From positions 1 through 5,512 of the forward strand of contig PEXD01000052.1 of assembly GCA_002779235.1 (NCBI GenBank): a stretch of DNA of 5,512 nucleotides. Reading direction: 5' to 3'. Both the position numbers and the translations under genes were made by a program. The notes beneath the pieces are model-generated. The model was given only the letters and a program-made list of their open reading frames with translations. It was not told the origin of the DNA and made no database searches. How positions within the stretch are numbered: the stretch's first letter is position 1; each line of letters begins with the position of its first letter. This DNA comes from Candidatus Woesearchaeota archaeon CG07_land_8_20_14_0_80_44_23 (lineage in GTDB: Archaea > Nanobdellota > Nanobdellia > Woesearchaeales > 0-14-0-80-44-23). Positions 5,262-5,512 of the stretch are shown piece after piece.

Positions 5262-5512
5262 ATGGGAGAAAAGAATTTTTTGGAGGACTACCTCTCAAGA
5301 CAGAAAGGCAGCAGTTCTGAAAATGAGAGCGGAATAGAGGCAATACTGGAAAGGGAAACCTCTCGGAAAACATTCGGCTCATTTGCCCTTTCTGCTGTAG
5401 ATTTTCTCAGGAGGAATTACAATGCTCTTGTTGCAGCAGCAATACCTGCGAGCTATTACCTCGGCAGGGCTTATGTGCCAAATCTTCCAGACCTCACCCT
5501 TGGCATAATAGC
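5262..5512 (+). CDS. Unrecognised protein with a probable membrane segment, partial
   Basis: I do not recognise this gene. The frame is open from ATG at 5262 to the right edge (83 complete codons). The product starts MGEKNFLEDYLSRQKGSSSE. It has a charged, serine-rich, probably flexible first part (about 1-38), then a more hydrophobic stretch (about 39-69: FGSFALSAVDFL, RRNYNALVAAAIPASYYLGR). That stretch could include a membrane-spanning or membrane-associated helix near 54-68, and a second hydrophobic run begins at LTLGII by the edge. Support for a real gene comes from the promoter 28 bp upstream, base composition and codon use like those of the neighbouring genes (frequent AGG, ATA and GAG), and the absence of another gene in the overlap. 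Its own promoter and the T-tract before it suggest that it is not part of the redox operon. Confidence 0.7.
   Translation, partial: MGEKNFLEDYLSRQKGSSSENESGIEAILERETSRKTFGSFALSAVDFLRRNYNALVAAAIPASYYLGRAYVPNLPDLTLGII

Overview
The window is archaeal. The left part encodes archaeal-type information-processing proteins (ribosomal S27ae and S24e, Spt4/RpoE'', RNA polymerase subunit Rpo7/RpoE', and a PIN-domain nuclease resembling Fcf1/Utp24). The promoters look like BRE/TATA boxes, and operon-internal genes carry GGTG-type Shine-Dalgarno sites. Compact spacing, short proteins with Lys/Ala/Glu-rich tails, and a reduced version of the usual gene order would fit a small-genome lineage such as DPANN, but this is an inference and the lineage cannot be fixed from the sequence.

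Layout: positions 1-1774 hold a leftward operon: PIN nuclease, rpo7, spt4, rps24e, rps27ae (the last runs off the left edge). Gaps between genes are 10-24 nt. A 106-bp divergent intergenic region (1775-1880) carries back-to-back promoters with a short AT-rich dyad between them. Positions 1881-5126 hold a rightward three-gene redox operon. Its genes are an exported thioredoxin-like domain fused to a CcdA/DsbD-type membrane electron transporter, a two-CCG-domain LutA/GlpC/HdrB-like protein, and a LutB-like protein (LUD domain plus two 4Fe-4S motifs). A 135-bp spacer follows (5127-5261) with a T-tract and a new promoter. The start of an unrecognised, probably membrane-associated protein then runs off the right edge.

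The leftward operon serves transcription (the Rpo7 stalk subunit, and Spt4 as partner of Spt5), translation (two small-subunit proteins) and probably rRNA maturation (PIN nuclease). The rightward operon looks like a redox module. The LutA/LutB pair resembles the iron-sulfur part of lactate/hydroxyacid oxidation complexes, but no LutC and no dehydrogenase subunit are present here. The first gene would carry thiol electrons across the membrane. Whether the three proteins form one electron path is a hypothesis. No mobile element, CRISPR array, tRNA or rRNA was seen, and no gene-free stretch exceeds 300 bases.
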